Of a stretch of DNA of 64,000 bases, positions 40,111 through 52,600 are shown piece by piece (positions within the stretch are counted from its first letter, which is position 1; every line of letters begins with the position of its first letter). Position numbers and translations under genes: made by a program. A model generated the notes under the pieces. The model saw nothing but the letters and a program-made list of their open reading frames with translations. It made no database searches and was not told the DNA's origin. The DNA is from Methylosinus sp. C49 (GTDB taxonomy: Bacteria; Pseudomonadota; Alphaproteobacteria; Rhizobiales; Beijerinckiaceae), in assembly GCF_009936375.1 (NCBI RefSeq), contig NZ_AP022333.1, positions 248,001 through 312,000 of the forward strand, given 5' to 3'.

Positions 40111-43100
40111 CGCTCGCCCGCTCCGCTCTCTTCGAATCCGCTCAACAATTCCGACATGAACGCGATCTCGTCCGGCGTCATCTCTTCATGCGCCAGACTG
40201 TCGGCCAAAGCGCCGAGCGTCGCCGTCTCGAACAGACGGTCGAAGGGCATGTCGACTCCCAGCCGGTTGCGGATTTTCGCCGTCGCCTGCGCCGCCAGCA
40301 GCGAATGGCCGCCGAGATCGAAGAAATTGTCGGTCGAGCCGACGCGTTCGACGCACAAAACCTCCTGCCAGATCGCGGCGAGCTTCTGTTCGAGCTCCGA
40401 TCGAGGCGCGAGATAGTCGCGACCCCGCCGTTCCGGATCCGGCAGGGCCGAACGGTCGAGCTTTCCGCTCGCGGTCAGCGGCATCTCGTCCAGAACCATG
40501 ATTTGCGCCGGCACCATATGGTCCGGCAAATGACGCCGAAGATGCGTCTCGAGCCGAGCCGGCCAATCCGGCGCCGACGCCTCGACGACCACATAGCCGG
40601 CGAGCAGCCATCCGCCCGGCCCCGGCCTCGGCGCTATCGCCGCCGCCCGCACGCCCTCATAGGCGAGAAGACAGGCTTCGATTTCGGCCGGCTCGATCCG
40701 AAACCCGCGAATCTTGATCTGATGGTCCACGCGGCCGATGAACTCGATGCGTCTATCCGCGCGCCTGCGGGCGAGATCGCCCGTGCGGTAGAGACGCGCG
40801 CCGTCGGCGCGAAACGGATCCGGCGCGAAGCGTTCGGCGGTGAAATCCGCGCGGCCGAGATAACCGCGCGCCAATCCGCCGCCGCCGATATAGAGCTCGC
40901 CCGCGACGCCGACCGGCATCGGGTTCAATTCGGCGTCGAGGACATGCGCGCGCGTATTGTCGAACGGCGATCCGAGCAGCGGCCGCGGATCGTCGGCCTG
41001 CAGCCGGTGCCGCAGCGACCACACGCAGGTCTCGGTCGGGCCATAGAGATTCCAAGCCTCGCCGGCCGACCGGACGAGACGGACGGCGAGATCGTCGGAA
41101 AGAGCCTCGCCGCCGCACAGCGCGAGGCGCAGGCCCAGCGCGTCGATCTCTGGCGCCTGAAGGAGAATGCGCCAAGCCGAAGGCGTCGCCTGAATGGCCG
41201 TGACGCCGCAATCCACCACCCATTTCAGCAGCGTCCGTGGATCGCTCGTCGCCATTCGCTCCGCCAGCGCAATGCGCGCGCCGCTCATGAGCGGAAGAAA
41301 AAGCTCGAGCGTCGAAATGTCGAAGCTCGGCGCGGTCAGCGCCAGCATGCCGTCGTCGGCGCGCAAGGCGATGTCCCGCTGAACGCTCGACAGGAACTCG
41401 AACAGACTGCCGCGGCTGATCGAGACGCCCTTGGGCTCGCCGGTCGAACCCGATGTATAGATGCAATAGGCGAGATGATCCGGACGAGCGACGTCGCCTG
41501 GATCATCATCCTCGAGATCGGCGAGCGTCGCGGCGTCGCGATCGAAGCACCAGACGGAGAGTTCGCGATCCACGTCGCTCCTCAGCGCATCGAGCCATTG
41601 CGTTTCGGTCAGCAGGACGCGCGCGCCCGAACGGGCGAGCATGGAGGCGAGGCGCGCAGGCGGGTGTGTCGGCTCGAGCGGCACATAGGCGCCGCCGGAC
41701 TTCAGTATGGCGAGCAGGCCGATGAGCAGCGCCGGCGTGCGCTCGACGCACAGCGCGACCCGATCGTCCGGCCCGACGCCCATGGCGCGCAGGCGACGCG
41801 CCAGCCGATTGGCGCGCGCGTTCACTTCCGCATAGACGTAGGTCTGATCACGAAACATCAGCGCGACGGCGTCGGGCGTGCGCCGGACCTGTTCCTCGAT
41901 CACTCGCGTCAGGCTCTGATCCCGCAGGGCGGGAGCCGCCGGCTCGGCCGTCTCCTCGCGCCGCGCCGCCGCCGCGATCTCGCACAGCCGGCCGTCCGGC
42001 CGCCGCGCCAATGCGCGCAATATTTCGAGGAGCTCGTCGACGAACGCCTCGATGAGCGGCGCATCGTAATGGCGCTGGTCGTAGTCGAACCGCAGGCGAA
42101 GACCGTCGCCGCGCGGAACCGCCATGATCGTCAACGGATAATTCGTCTGCTCGTAGGATTGGAAAGCGCTGATTCCGGCGGCGCCGATCCGGTCCCAGAG
42201 GCCGGGGTCGACCGGATAGTTCTGCGTGATGAGCAAGACGTCGAAAAGCGGGGCTCCATGGGGGAATCCGCTGCACGCCTGCACGTCGCTCAGCGGCGAA
42301 TATTCATAGTTGCGCAGCGCGAGATTGTGGTCCTGAATTTTGCGCAGCCAGGGGCCGAGCGCGCTCGTCGGCTGGACCTGCACCCGGACCGGGAGCGCGT
42401 TGATCATCATGCCGATCATCGTTTCGACGCCGTCGACCGGCGCGTTGCGGCCGGAGACCACGGCGCCGAAGACGACGTCGTCGGTTCGCGCGTAGCGAGC
42501 GAGCTGCAAGGCGAGAGCGCCCTGCAGCACAGTATTCAACGTCACATGCTGCGTCTGCGCGAAGCCGCGTAAGAGCGCGCCGAAATCGCTCGGCAGTTCG
42601 CGAATGAGGCTCCCATGGCCGTCCCTTCGCTGCGCGGGCGCGACCTGCTCGGCGAGCAGCGTCGGCCCCTCCAGGCCGCTGAGGCCCTCGCGCCAGAAGC
42701 TCTCCGCTTCCCCGCGGTCCTGACCGCCGAGCCATTCGACATAGCGGCCGAAGCTCTGCGACCGAACGGCCGGCGCCGGCAAACCTTGCGTTTGCGCGAG
42801 ATAGTCCGCGAACGCCTCGTCGAGCAGGCGCGCCGAACTCCAGCCGTCGAGCAGCAGATGATGCAGCGTCCACACCACATATCGGCGCTCGCCCGCAATG
42901 TCGATCAGCGCGACGCGCATCAGCGGCGCATGTCGCAGATCGAACCCACGCGCACGGTCGCGCCGCAGAAATTCGAGGAGCCTGTTTTCCGCCTCGCTCT
43001 GCGGAACGGATCGCCAGTCATGCCGCTCGAACGGCATTTCCGCTTCGCGCATCACGACCTGAAGGTGCGTATCGAGCCCTTCGAACACGAACAGCGTGCG

Positions 43101-46100
43101 GAGAATATCGTGCGCGGCGATCGCCCGGTTCCAGGCCCCGCGGAACGCCGCGACGTCGAACGGGCCTTCGATCGTGCAGGTTCTCTGGTTGATATGCACG
43201 CCTCCCGCCGGATCCATCAAACTGTGAAACAGCATGCCCTGCTGCATGGGTGTCAGCGGATAGACGTCGGCGATCTCGTCCGGGCGCGCCGGCAGCCGAT
43301 CGAGCTCGAGCGGCGAGAGACCGCCGAGCCGAGCGCGGGCGGACGCTACGTGACCGTTCGCGGCGCCGGCCGGTTCGATCCGCTCGGCGACGCGGCCGAG
43401 CTCGGCGATCGTCTGATGCTCGAAAATATCCTTCGGCTTGATGCGGATCCCCTGCTTCTTCGCGCGCGCGATGATCTGCAGGCTGAGAATGGAATCGCCG
43501 CCGAGTTCGAAGAAATTGTCGTGGACGCTGACGCGTTCACGTCTCAGAACGGACCTCCAAACGTCGGCGATGCTCGTCTCCAGTGGCGTGCGCGGCGCCG
43601 TATGGGCGCGGATCGGCGCCGCGACGGGCGGCGGAAGCGCCCGCCGATCGAGCTTGCCATTCGGCGTGAGCGGCAGAAAGGCGAGCTCGATCACCGCCGC
43701 CGGCAGCATGTAGTCCGGCAGGCTCCCCGCCAAATTGGCGCGAATGTCGTCGATCGCGAGAGTCGCGCCGGCGCGCGGCGTGCAATAGGCGATCAGTTGC
43801 GCATGCGCTTCTTCGTCTGCGCTCTCGGCGCGATGGACGACGACGACAGCATTGTCGACATCCGGCTGCGCGCGCAGCGCCTGCTCGATCTCTCCCGGCT
43901 CCACGCGATAGCCGCGTATCTTGATCTGTTGATCGGCGCGCCCCAGGAATTCAACGACGCCGTCCAGAAGATAACGGGCACGGTCGCCGGTCCGGTACAA
44001 GCGTCCGCCATCGCCGCCGAACGGGTCCGGAACGAAGCGTTCAGCGGTCAGCGCGGCTTGCCGCCAATAGCCGCGCGCCAGCCCGGCGCCGCCCAAATAT
44101 ATTTCGCCGGGAACGCCCGCCGGCGCCGGCTCCATCCATTCGTCCAGAACATAAGCGCGGATGTTGGGAAGCGGACGCCCGAGCGGCGCCGCGCGGCAAT
44201 CCCCGCGCGGCTCGACCACCCCGGCGAGAGCGCCGACAGTCGTTTCGCTCGGCCCGTAATGATTGACGATGCGGCAGGGAGGATCGAGGCGCCGCAACGT
44301 CTCGATGAGAGACCAGGGCGTCGCCTCGCCGCCGAGAATCAAGGTTCGTCGCGGCAATGCGCGCTTCGGCTCGGAGGCATGGAGAAGCGCAGCGAAATGG
44401 CTCGGCACGATTTTGAGGACGTCGATTTCGTGTCGCTCGATATAATCGGCGAAAGCGTCCGGGTCGAAGCATCGCGCCTCGTCGACGAGATGCAATGCGC
44501 CGCCCGAGCAGAGAGCGCCGAACAGAACCGTGTGCCCGAGGTCGGCGGCGATGGTGGAGACCATCGCCATGCTGGCGCGCGGCGGCAACCGCAGTGCGCA
44601 CAGCACGCCTTGAACATAATTCGCCAGCGCGGCGTGGCCGATCACGACGCCCTTCGGTGAGCCGGTCGTGCCCGACGTATAGACGATATAGGCCGCCTGA
44701 GCCGGCTCGATGTCGATCGACAGGGGCTCGGCGCTGTAAGCGGAAAGGTCGAGCGCCTCGAGCGGCGCGCGCCACGCGCTTTGCAGCGTCTGCGCCGAGC
44801 CGCTCTCACACAGAATCATCAGCGGGTTGCAATCCGCGATGATTTTGTTCGAGCGCTCCGCCGGGGTTTTCGGATCGAGCGGCACATAGATCGCTCCGGC
44901 TTTCAATATGGCGAGCAGCGCCACGACCATCTCGGCCTTACGCTCCATGCAGATCGCGATCGGCGTCTCGCGCGCCGCGCCCTGCTCGATGAGCCACCGC
45001 GCGAGCCGGTTGGAGCGTGCGTCCAGCGCGCCATAGTTCAGCGTTTCGGCTTCGCTGCGCAGCGCCGTCGCATCGGCATGCGCGGCGGCCGCGAGGCGAA
45101 AGAGCGAGAGCACGGATGTCGCCGGAAACGGCGCCGGATTGGCGCTCCAACGTTGAAGCTCCGCACGCTCGTCTGCATCGATCCACGGCAACCGGCCGAC
45201 GGCGCATGTCGGATCGGCGATCGCGCTGCGCAGCAGGCTCCGCCATCCCTTCACCAGTCTTTCGATCGTGGCGACGTCGAAGAGGTCGGTCGCATAGGCG
45301 ACGCTGACGCCGAACAGCGAGCCCTTGTCGAGGATATCGAGGCTGAAATCGAAATGGGCGCCGCTTTCGCCCGGAGCGACCGCCTTCAGCCGTAAACCCG
45401 GCAGCTCGTGCAGCGCGTCGTAGGTCCAGTTCTGGAAGTTGTATTTGACCTGGAACAGCGGATTATGGGCGAGGTTGCGGGTTGGATTGATCGTCTCGAC
45501 GAGCTTGTCGAACGGCAGATCCTGATTGGTCTGAGCTTCGAGCGCCGTCACGCGGACGCGCCGAAGGAGCTCCGCGAAGCTGAGATCGCCGTCCGTGGTC
45601 AGGCGCAGGACCTGCGTGTTGACGAAGAAGCCGACGACATTCTCGACTTCCGCCCTATTGCGATTGGCGATCGGCACGCCGACCGCCACGTCGCCCTCAC
45701 CGGTCACGCGGTAGAGCAGCGCGTAGAAGACGGCCAGAAGAAACATGAATGGCGTCGCATTATGGCGCTGCGCGGCCTCGCGAATATCCGCGCTGATGGC
45801 GGCGTCGAGATCGAACGCATGGCGCGCGCCGCGAAAGCTCTGTGTCTTGGGGCGCCGCCGATCATAGGGAAGCTCGAGCGGCGGACGATCGCCGCCGAGC
45901 TTTTGCGTCCAATACTGCAGCTGCGGCTCGAGCCCGCCAGCCTCTAGCCAATTGCGCTGCCACAGGGCGTAATCGGCGTATTGGATGGGCGATGAGGCGA
46001 GTTGCGGCTCCTCTGTCCTGTGCAGGCCCACGTAGAGAGCGGCAAAGTCGCGAATGACGAGGTCCATCGACCAGCCGTCGCAGACGATGTGATGAAGAGT

Positions 46101-46643
46101 GAACAGAAGCCGATAATCGCCGTCGCCGAGCCGCAGCAGAACGACGCGCAGCAATGGACCCTGCTCGAGATCGAAAGGCCGACGCGCTTCGATTTCCGCC
46201 AGGTTTTGCGCGCGCGCCTCCCGCGTCTCAGGCGGCAGCGCGCGCAAATCTTCCGTCGCGACGCAGAGAGCCTCGCCGGACTCGACGATTTGATAGACTT
46301 CTTCACCGGCGTAACGGAATGTCGTGCGCAAGGCGGCATGGCGCTTCAGCAGCCTGTCGCAGGCGCCGCGCAAGGCGTCGTCGTCGAGCGCGCCTTCGAG
46401 ATGCAGGGCCGCGTGCAGATTGTAGGCGCTGCTCTCCGGCTCTAGCCGCCAAAGAAAGAACAGCCGGCGCTGCGCATAGGAGGCGAGCGCCGGACGGTCG
46501 CCGATCGAGAGCGGCGGAATGGGCAGCAGCGAAAAATCGATCGCGCTCGCGGCCATTTTCCGCAGCAGCTCGCGCCGCATGTCGGGTTCGGCCTGGGCGA
46601 AGCGTCGCGCCAGCGCGAGCATCCGGTCTTCCGTCGTCATCAT
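40107..46643 (-). CDS. Nonribosomal peptide synthetase, two modules (Asp, Gly)
   Basis: 2,178 residues. Module 1: C (HHIVCDGWS near 186), A (YTSGTTGSPKG near 658), PCP (GGDSILSL near 1048). Module 2: C of the D-acceptor style (YPLTPMQQGMLFHS near 1138, HHLLLDGWS near 1263), A (YTSGSTGEPKG near 1734), PCP (GGHSLLA near 2111). Pocket residues read from the A domains are DLTKIGHVG, the standard Asp code, and DILQLGLVW, close to the Gly code. The Asp is a candidate for beta-hydroxylation by the SyrP-like enzyme at 59331-60296. No E domain lies between PCP1 and the D-acceptor-style C. Start ATG 46643 overlaps the stop of the upstream NRPS gene (ATGA; the second ATG is at 46640), and its own stop overlaps the next gene. 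Confidence 0.96.
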   Translation of the reverse strand: MMTTEDRMLALARRFAQAEPDMRRELLRKMAASAIDFSLLPIPPLSIGDRPALASYAQRRLFFLWRLEPESSAYNLHAALHLEGALDDDALRGACDRLLKRHAALRTTFRYAGEEVYQIVESGEALCVATEDLRALPPETREARAQNLAEIEARRPFDLEQGPLLRVVLLRLGDGDYRLLFTLHHIVCDGWSMDLVIRDFAALYVGLHRTEEPQLASSPIQYADYALWQRNWLEAGGLEPQLQYWTQKLGGDRPPLELPYDRRRPKTQSFRGARHAFDLDAAISADIREAAQRHNATPFMFLLAVFYALLYRVTGEGDVAVGVPIANRNRAEVENVVGFFVNTQVLRLTTDGDLSFAELLRRVRVTALEAQTNQDLPFDKLVETINPTRNLAHNPLFQVKYNFQNWTYDALHELPGLRLKAVAPGESGAHFDFSLDILDKGSLFGVSVAYATDLFDVATIERLVKGWRSLLRSAIADPTCAVGRLPWIDADERAELQRWSANPAPFPATSVLSLFRLAAAAHADATALRSEAETLNYGALDARSNRLARWLIEQGAARETPIAICMERKAEMVVALLAILKAGAIYVPLDPKTPAERSNKIIADCNPLMILCESGSAQTLQSAWRAPLEALDLSAYSAEPLSIDIEPAQAAYIVYTSGTTGSPKGVVIGHAALANYVQGVLCALRLPPRASMAMVSTIAADLGHTVLFGALCSGGALHLVDEARCFDPDAFADYIERHEIDVLKIVPSHFAALLHASEPKRALPRRTLILGGEATPWSLIETLRRLDPPCRIVNHYGPSETTVGALAGVVEPRGDCRAAPLGRPLPNIRAYVLDEWMEPAPAGVPGEIYLGGAGLARGYWRQAALTAERFVPDPFGGDGGRLYRTGDRARYLLDGVVEFLGRADQQIKIRGYRVEPGEIEQALRAQPDVDNAVVVVHRAESADEEAHAQLIAYCTPRAGATLAIDDIRANLAGSLPDYMLPAAVIELAFLPLTPNGKLDRRALPPPVAAPIRAHTAPRTPLETSIADVWRSVLRRERVSVHDNFFELGGDSILSLQIIARAKKQGIRIKPKDIFEHQTIAELGRVAERIEPAGAANGHVASARARLGGLSPLELDRLPARPDEIADVYPLTPMQQGMLFHSLMDPAGGVHINQRTCTIEGPFDVAAFRGAWNRAIAAHDILRTLFVFEGLDTHLQVVMREAEMPFERHDWRSVPQSEAENRLLEFLRRDRARGFDLRHAPLMRVALIDIAGERRYVVWTLHHLLLDGWSSARLLDEAFADYLAQTQGLPAPAVRSQSFGRYVEWLGGQDRGEAESFWREGLSGLEGPTLLAEQVAPAQRRDGHGSLIRELPSDFGALLRGFAQTQHVTLNTVLQGALALQLARYARTDDVVFGAVVSGRNAPVDGVETMIGMMINALPVRVQVQPTSALGPWLRKIQDHNLALRNYEYSPLSDVQACSGFPHGAPLFDVLLITQNYPVDPGLWDRIGAAGISAFQSYEQTNYPLTIMAVPRGDGLRLRFDYDQRHYDAPLIEAFVDELLEILRALARRPDGRLCEIAAAARREETAEPAAPALRDQSLTRVIEEQVRRTPDAVALMFRDQTYVYAEVNARANRLARRLRAMGVGPDDRVALCVERTPALLIGLLAILKSGGAYVPLEPTHPPARLASMLARSGARVLLTETQWLDALRSDVDRELSVWCFDRDAATLADLEDDDPGDVARPDHLAYCIYTSGSTGEPKGVSISRGSLFEFLSSVQRDIALRADDGMLALTAPSFDISTLELFLPLMSGARIALAERMATSDPRTLLKWVVDCGVTAIQATPSAWRILLQAPEIDALGLRLALCGGEALSDDLAVRLVRSAGEAWNLYGPTETCVWSLRHRLQADDPRPLLGSPFDNTRAHVLDAELNPMPVGVAGELYIGGGGLARGYLGRADFTAERFAPDPFRADGARLYRTGDLARRRADRRIEFIGRVDHQIKIRGFRIEPAEIEACLLAYEGVRAAAIAPRPGPGGWLLAGYVVVEASAPDWPARLETHLRRHLPDHMVPAQIMVLDEMPLTASGKLDRSALPDPERRGRDYLAPRSELEQKLAAIWQEVLCVERVGSTDNFFDLGGHSLLAAQATAKIRNRLGVDMPFDRLFETATLGALADSLAHEEMTPDEIAFMSELLSGFEESGAGER

Positions 46644-49600
46644 ACCCCCAGCTGGTCGAACAAGGCTTCGAACCGATCGATGTTTTCGGACGCGGGCGAA
46701 TTTGCCGACAATCGCTCGACCGCCTCTGCCAGTTCGGCGACGGTCGGGCTTTCGAACAGGCTGCGCAGCGGCAGGACGACGTTGCAATCGGCGCGCACTC
46801 GCGAGACGACCTGGGTGGCCAGCAGTGAATGGCCTCCGAGCTCGAAGAAATTGTCGTGAACTCCGATCCGCCCGATTTGCAGCACGTCCTGCCAAATAGC
46901 GGCAAGCCTCGCTTCGTGATCGTTACGCGGCGCGACATAGCGCTTCTGCATGTCGGCGACATCTGGTGCCGGCAGCGCCCTGCGGTCCAGCTTGCCATTG
47001 GCGGCGAGCGGCATGGCGTTGAGCGTGATGATATGGGCCGGCGTCATATAGTCGGGCAGGACGGCGCCGAGTTCGTCGCGCAGCCTCGCGCCGAGGCGCC
47101 GGCGCAGCGTCGCGCAGAGCGGGTCGGTCACATAGGGCCGCCAGTCGGCGAGCGCCGCCGGCGCGCGCGGCCCGCGGGTCTCGCTGGCGGGATTTCTGAA
47201 TTCGACGTCGAAGGCTCCGCGCCGCGCGCCGGGCGTCCAGCCGATCGAAACGTCCAGCCCATGCGCGGCGCCGAGCCGCCAGAAGCTCTCCGGGTCTTCG
47301 CCGGTCTCGGTCAGCCCGTCGAGCGACGCATGAATATCCGCGACGGTGGCGGCGCCGTCGCTCGCCTGCAGCAGATCGACCAAGGCGACATCGCGGGCGA
47401 GACGGCGATTGGGGACGTTGCTCACGGTCAGGCCATGCGCACGCTCGGCCGCGAGCCGCGCGTCCAGCGCCGCCAGCGCGCCGTCTTCGTCGAGCCATTC
47501 CATGCGCGCCGCCGGCGCCGCGACGAGATCGCAGCGCAAGACGACGTCATAGCGATAACGGGTGAGTTCATTGTCGCTTCGCGCCCGCTTGATGTCGATC
47601 CTCGCTTTTAGGCCGAGCTGGCCGGCGGCCGCGTGGAAGAACGCCGGATCGAAAACGAGCTCCTTGTCCTGGGCGATCGCCTTGTCGATCCGTCCCCGCA
47701 ATTGGCGGATGTCGAGCTTGCCGGGGGCGCGCGCGAATTGCACGGATGCATGGAAAGTCGGCAGGAGCGCAAGATGACGCACGTCGCCGATGAAAATGGC
47801 GCCGTCGCCGATGACGGTGGATGCGGCGCGAAGCACATTCATCAGATAATCGCCGTCGGGAAAATATTGGACGACGGAATTCAGCACCACGGTGTCGAAG
47901 GATTCTCTAGCCATAGCGTCGAATTGCAGCGCCTCGCCTTGCATGAGCCTCACATGCGCCAGATCTGGCCGCTGCTCGATCCATGCGGCGAGTTCGGCGA
48001 TGGCGCGCGCCGACAGGTCCGTTCCGACATAGGCCTCGCAGGATGGTGCGAGATGCTGCGTCAACAGCCCGACGCCGCAGCCGATCTCGAGCATTCGGCG
48101 TGGCCGCAGGTCGGCGATGCGCGCTACTGTCGCGTCGAGCCACTCCCGCATATGCGCCACTGGAATGGGCTGATCGTCATAGCTGCTGTTCCAACCGGTG
48201 AAATTCGGGCCCTGCCCGGAGGCATCATAGGCCGTCTCGAACACACTCTCCCATTGCCGGATCGCCTCGTCGGCTTGATCGCGGCGATGCAGCTCCTTCA
48301 ATTTGTCCGTATCGGGGACGACATAGCCGACGAGCCGCAGCTCGTCGGCCGCATCGTCGCGCGCCGTCACGACGGCGTCGCGCACGCCGTCCATCGCGCA
48401 GAGAGCGGCGGCGATCTCCTCCAATTCGATCCGGAACCCGCGCAGCTTCACCTGCTGGTCGAGGCGCCCGACATATTCGATGAGCCCGTCGGGCCGCAGC
48501 CGGGCGAGATCGCCAGTGCGATAGAGACGGGCGCCGCCGCCCGCCGCGGGGTCTGGCACGAAACGTTCGGCGGTCAATTGCGGGCGATGCAGATAGCCGC
48601 GCGCCAGGCCCGCGCCGCCGATATGAATTTCGCCGACCACTCCGGCCGGAACCGCATTGAGCTCATCGTCGAGAATATGAATGGCGGCGTTGGCGATCGG
48701 CGCGCCGATCGGCGTCGTGGGGCCCGCGCCCATGCGGCACCGACACGCGGTCGAGTCGATGGCCGCTTCGGTCGGACCGTAGAGGTTCCAGAACTCGCCA
48801 TCCCAATTCCGCAACGCCGTATCGACGAGCGCCGGCGGCAAGGCTTCGCCGCCGCAGAACAGATAACGCAGACGGCGTAGCGCCTGCGTATCGGACTCCA
48901 TCAGAGCCCGCAGGAACGACGGCACGCATTGCAGAACCGTAATGCGATGCTGCGCAACCTGCCGCCACAGCTCGGCCGGGTCGCGGCCGGCTTCCGCCGA
49001 GGCCGATACGCATCGGGCGCCGATCATCAGCGGCAGCCAGAACTCCCAGACCGACGCGTCGAAGCTGAAAGGCGTCTTCTGCAGAATCCGATCATTTGCG
49101 TCGATGGCGAAGGTCTGGCGCATCCACTCCATATGATTGACGATGGCTGCGTGACTGACGGCGACGCCCTTCGGGCGCCCCGTCGATCCCGAGGTGTAGA
49201 TGCAATAGGCGATATTGTCGGGACTGACGCTAACGAAGAGATTCCCGTCCGCGTAATCGTCGAGCTCGCCTTCATCGCGATCGTGACACCAGGTTCTCGC
49301 GTCGCACGCGCCGAGTTCGGTGAGCAGGCGTGTTTCGGTAAGCAGGACGCGCGGCTTGGCGTCCTCCAGCATGAAGCGGATGCGTTTTGGCGGGTAATCG
49401 GGGGAAAGAGGGAGATAGGCGCCGCCGGCTTTGAGAATCGCGAGCAGGGCCGCCGTCATGACGGGCGCGCGATCGAGATAGACTCCGACCAGCACATCCG
49501 GGCCGACGCCGAGATCGCGCAGCCGTCGGGCGAGGCGATTGGCCCGCGCGTTCAGTTCGGCATAGCTCCACGCTCCGGCATCGCTCTCGACGGCGATGGC

Positions 49601-52600
49601 TGTGGGCGTCGCCGCGACCTGCTCCTCGATCAGTTCATGGAGACGGGGTCCGCCTGCGGCGAGCGCTCGCGCGGCGTCGGTCGCCGCCGTCGCGTTCATG
49701 CCGAGGCTCACCGCGCCGATCGATTTCGTCGGGTCGGCGAGCGCGTCGCGCAGCAGCGCGACGAAATGCTCGGCCATGCGGGCGATCGTCGGCGGATCGA
49801 ATAGGTCGACGCTATACGTAAAGGAAGTGCGCAGCGCGTCGCCGCTTTCCTCCACATCCAGCGTCAAGTCGAATTGCGTAATCGGGGCGTCAGAGCGCGG
49901 CTCCTGCGCATCGAGGCCGGCGAGATTGCGCAGCGGCGCGTAATCGCGCCGGCGATGATTGTAGGTCACCTGAAACAGTGGATTATGCGCGAGCGTGCGT
50001 TCCGGATTGAGCGCCTCGACCACCTGCTCGAACGGCACGTCCTGATTGGTCTGCGCCTCGACGACGCGGGCCGAAACGCGCTGCAGCAGATCATCGAAGC
50101 TCGGCGCGCCTTCGAGGTCGACGCGGATCACCAGCATGTTGACGAAAAAGCCGATCAACCCTTCGATTTCGGTCCAGCGGCGGTTCGCGACGGGCAGGCC
50201 GACGCAGAGATCGCGCACCCCACTGTAGCGACAGAGCAGCGTCGCGAACGCGGTCAGCAGCAATGTGGACAAGGTGACTGAGCGCGCCTGCGCGAAGCGC
50301 CGGAGCTCGGCGGCCAGCGCATGCGGCATGGGGAAGTCGAGATTGGCGCCGCGGTAGCTCTGCTTTTGCGGGCGCGGGCGGTCGAGGGGGAGCGGAAGCG
50401 GCGCCTGCGCCGCGGCGAGCCGCTCTCTCCAATAGTCGAGTTGGCGGGCGCCGGCGCCAGCGGCGAGCCATTCACGCTGCCAGACGGCGTAATCCGCATA
50501 TTGAATGGGCAGCGTCGGCAGACCCGGCTCCGATCCGCGCACATAGCTCGAATAGAGCGTCGCGAACTCGTTCATCAGCACGTTCAGCGACCAGCCGTCG
50601 GAAACGATATGATGCATGGCGACGAGCAGCGCATGTTCGCGCTCGTCGATCTGCAGCAGCGCGACGCGCAGCACCGGGCCATGTTCGAGATCGAAGGGAC
50701 GGCGCGCCTCGCAGGCGATCCGCGCCTGCGCCTCGAGGCGCCGTTCACGAGGCGACGACGCGCTCAGTTTTGCAGCGGCGATCGGCGGCAGAGAATTGGA
50801 CGCGATTTTCTGGACATAGTCGCCGCCGAGCGCGGGAAAGGATGTCCGAAGCGTCTCGTGCCGGGCCATGAGCGCACTGAAGGCCCGGTTCAGAGCGTCG
50901 ATATCGAGTTCGCCGTCGAGCCGCAGCGCGCCAGCGACATTGTAGACCGGATTGTCCGGCTCCATCTCCCAGAGGAAGCGCAGGCGCCTCTGCGCATGCG
51001 AGAGCGGCAACGGCCGGCTGCGATCGGCGCGCGGCGGCGCAGGCTCCAAATTCGATGACGCGTCGGCCTGGCGCGCCGAGGCCAACGCCCTGATCGTCTG
51101 GCGCTCGAACATGGCCTTCGGCGTCAGCCGCAATCCGTGTTTGCGCGCGCGCGCGATAACCTGCAGGCTGCGGATGGAATCGCCGCCGATCTCGAAGAAA
51201 TTATCCGTGACGCCGATCGTCTCCGACCGCAGAACCTCTCGCCAGATGCGAACGAGCAGTTCTTCCGTTTCGTTCGCGGGCGCGACGACGTTTCGGCCGG
51301 CGACCTGCGGCGCGGGAAGCGCGCGGCGGTCGAGCTTGCCGTTGGCTGTCAGCGGCAAGCTCGCGAGCTGCGTGAAACAGGCGGGAATCATATAGTTCGG
51401 CAGGACGCGTTCGAGCGCTGCACGCAGCGCGGCGCCGTCGATCGCCCTTCGCTCCGTCGCGACATAATAAGCGACGAGGCGTCTGTCGAGACCGTCGCCA
51501 TCGGCGACGACCGCGGCGTCCTCGACCCCGTCGAGCGCTCTCAGGGCCTCGACGATTTCCGCCGGCTCGACGCGATAGCCGCGAATCTTGAACTGCTCGT
51601 CCGCACGGCCGAGAAACTCTATTCTTCCCATGCGGTCGTATTTGACGCGGTCGCCCGTGCGATAGAGACGCTCCCCGCGTCCAGTGGGATCGGGAATGAA
51701 TCGCTCCGCCGTCAGTCCCGGCTGCCCGAGATAGCCGCGCGCCAATCCCTCGCCGCCGACATAGAGATCGCCGGGCGCATTGCACGGCGTATCGGCCAGC
51801 TCATCGTCCAGGACAGCGACATGGGCGTTGGGCAAAGGCCGTCCGATGGGAATGGAGCCGCCGCCCGCGAGCGGCGCCTCGATCTCATGCGTCAGCACGC
51901 CGACCGTCGTCTCGGTCGGGCCGTAGTGATTGACGATGCGGCAGCCGGGCTTCAGCTCACGCACGGTTTCCGCCAGATCCCGATCGGCCGTCTCGCCGCC
52001 GAGGATCAGGACATGCTCCGGCAGCACGCTGTGCGGTTCGGCGGCCTGCAACAGCGCCCGCAGATGGCCGGGGACGATCTTGAGAACGCCGATCCGGCGG
52101 CTCGCCAGATGCGCCGCGCAGAGATCCGCATCGGCGACGACATCCGGCCCCGGCAGATCGAGCAACCGGCCGGAGCACAGGGCGCCGAACAGCGCCGTAT
52201 GGCCGAGATCGGCCGCGACGCTCGACACCATCGCCATGCCCGCATCGGGCGGAATCCGCACTTGCTGCAACAGGCCCTGGACATAATCGGCGAGCGCGCC
52301 ATGGCTGACGACGACGCCCTTGGGCCTCCCGGTGGAGCCGGATGTGTAGATCACATAGGCGGCCTGCCCCGGCGGGATGTCGACTTGCGGCGGCTCGGCG
52401 TCGAACAACGCCAATGTCTCGTCTTCCAGAGCGATGAATTCGACCTGAGGCGCGCGGCCGGGATCGGCCGCGAGGCGAGCCAGCGCGGCGCCGCGGCTGA
52501 CGACAGCCGATGCGCCGCACTCCGCGATGAGCGCGCGAAGACGCGCGTCGGGCGCAGCAGGATCGAGCGGAACATAGGCTGCGCCCGATTTTAGAATTCC

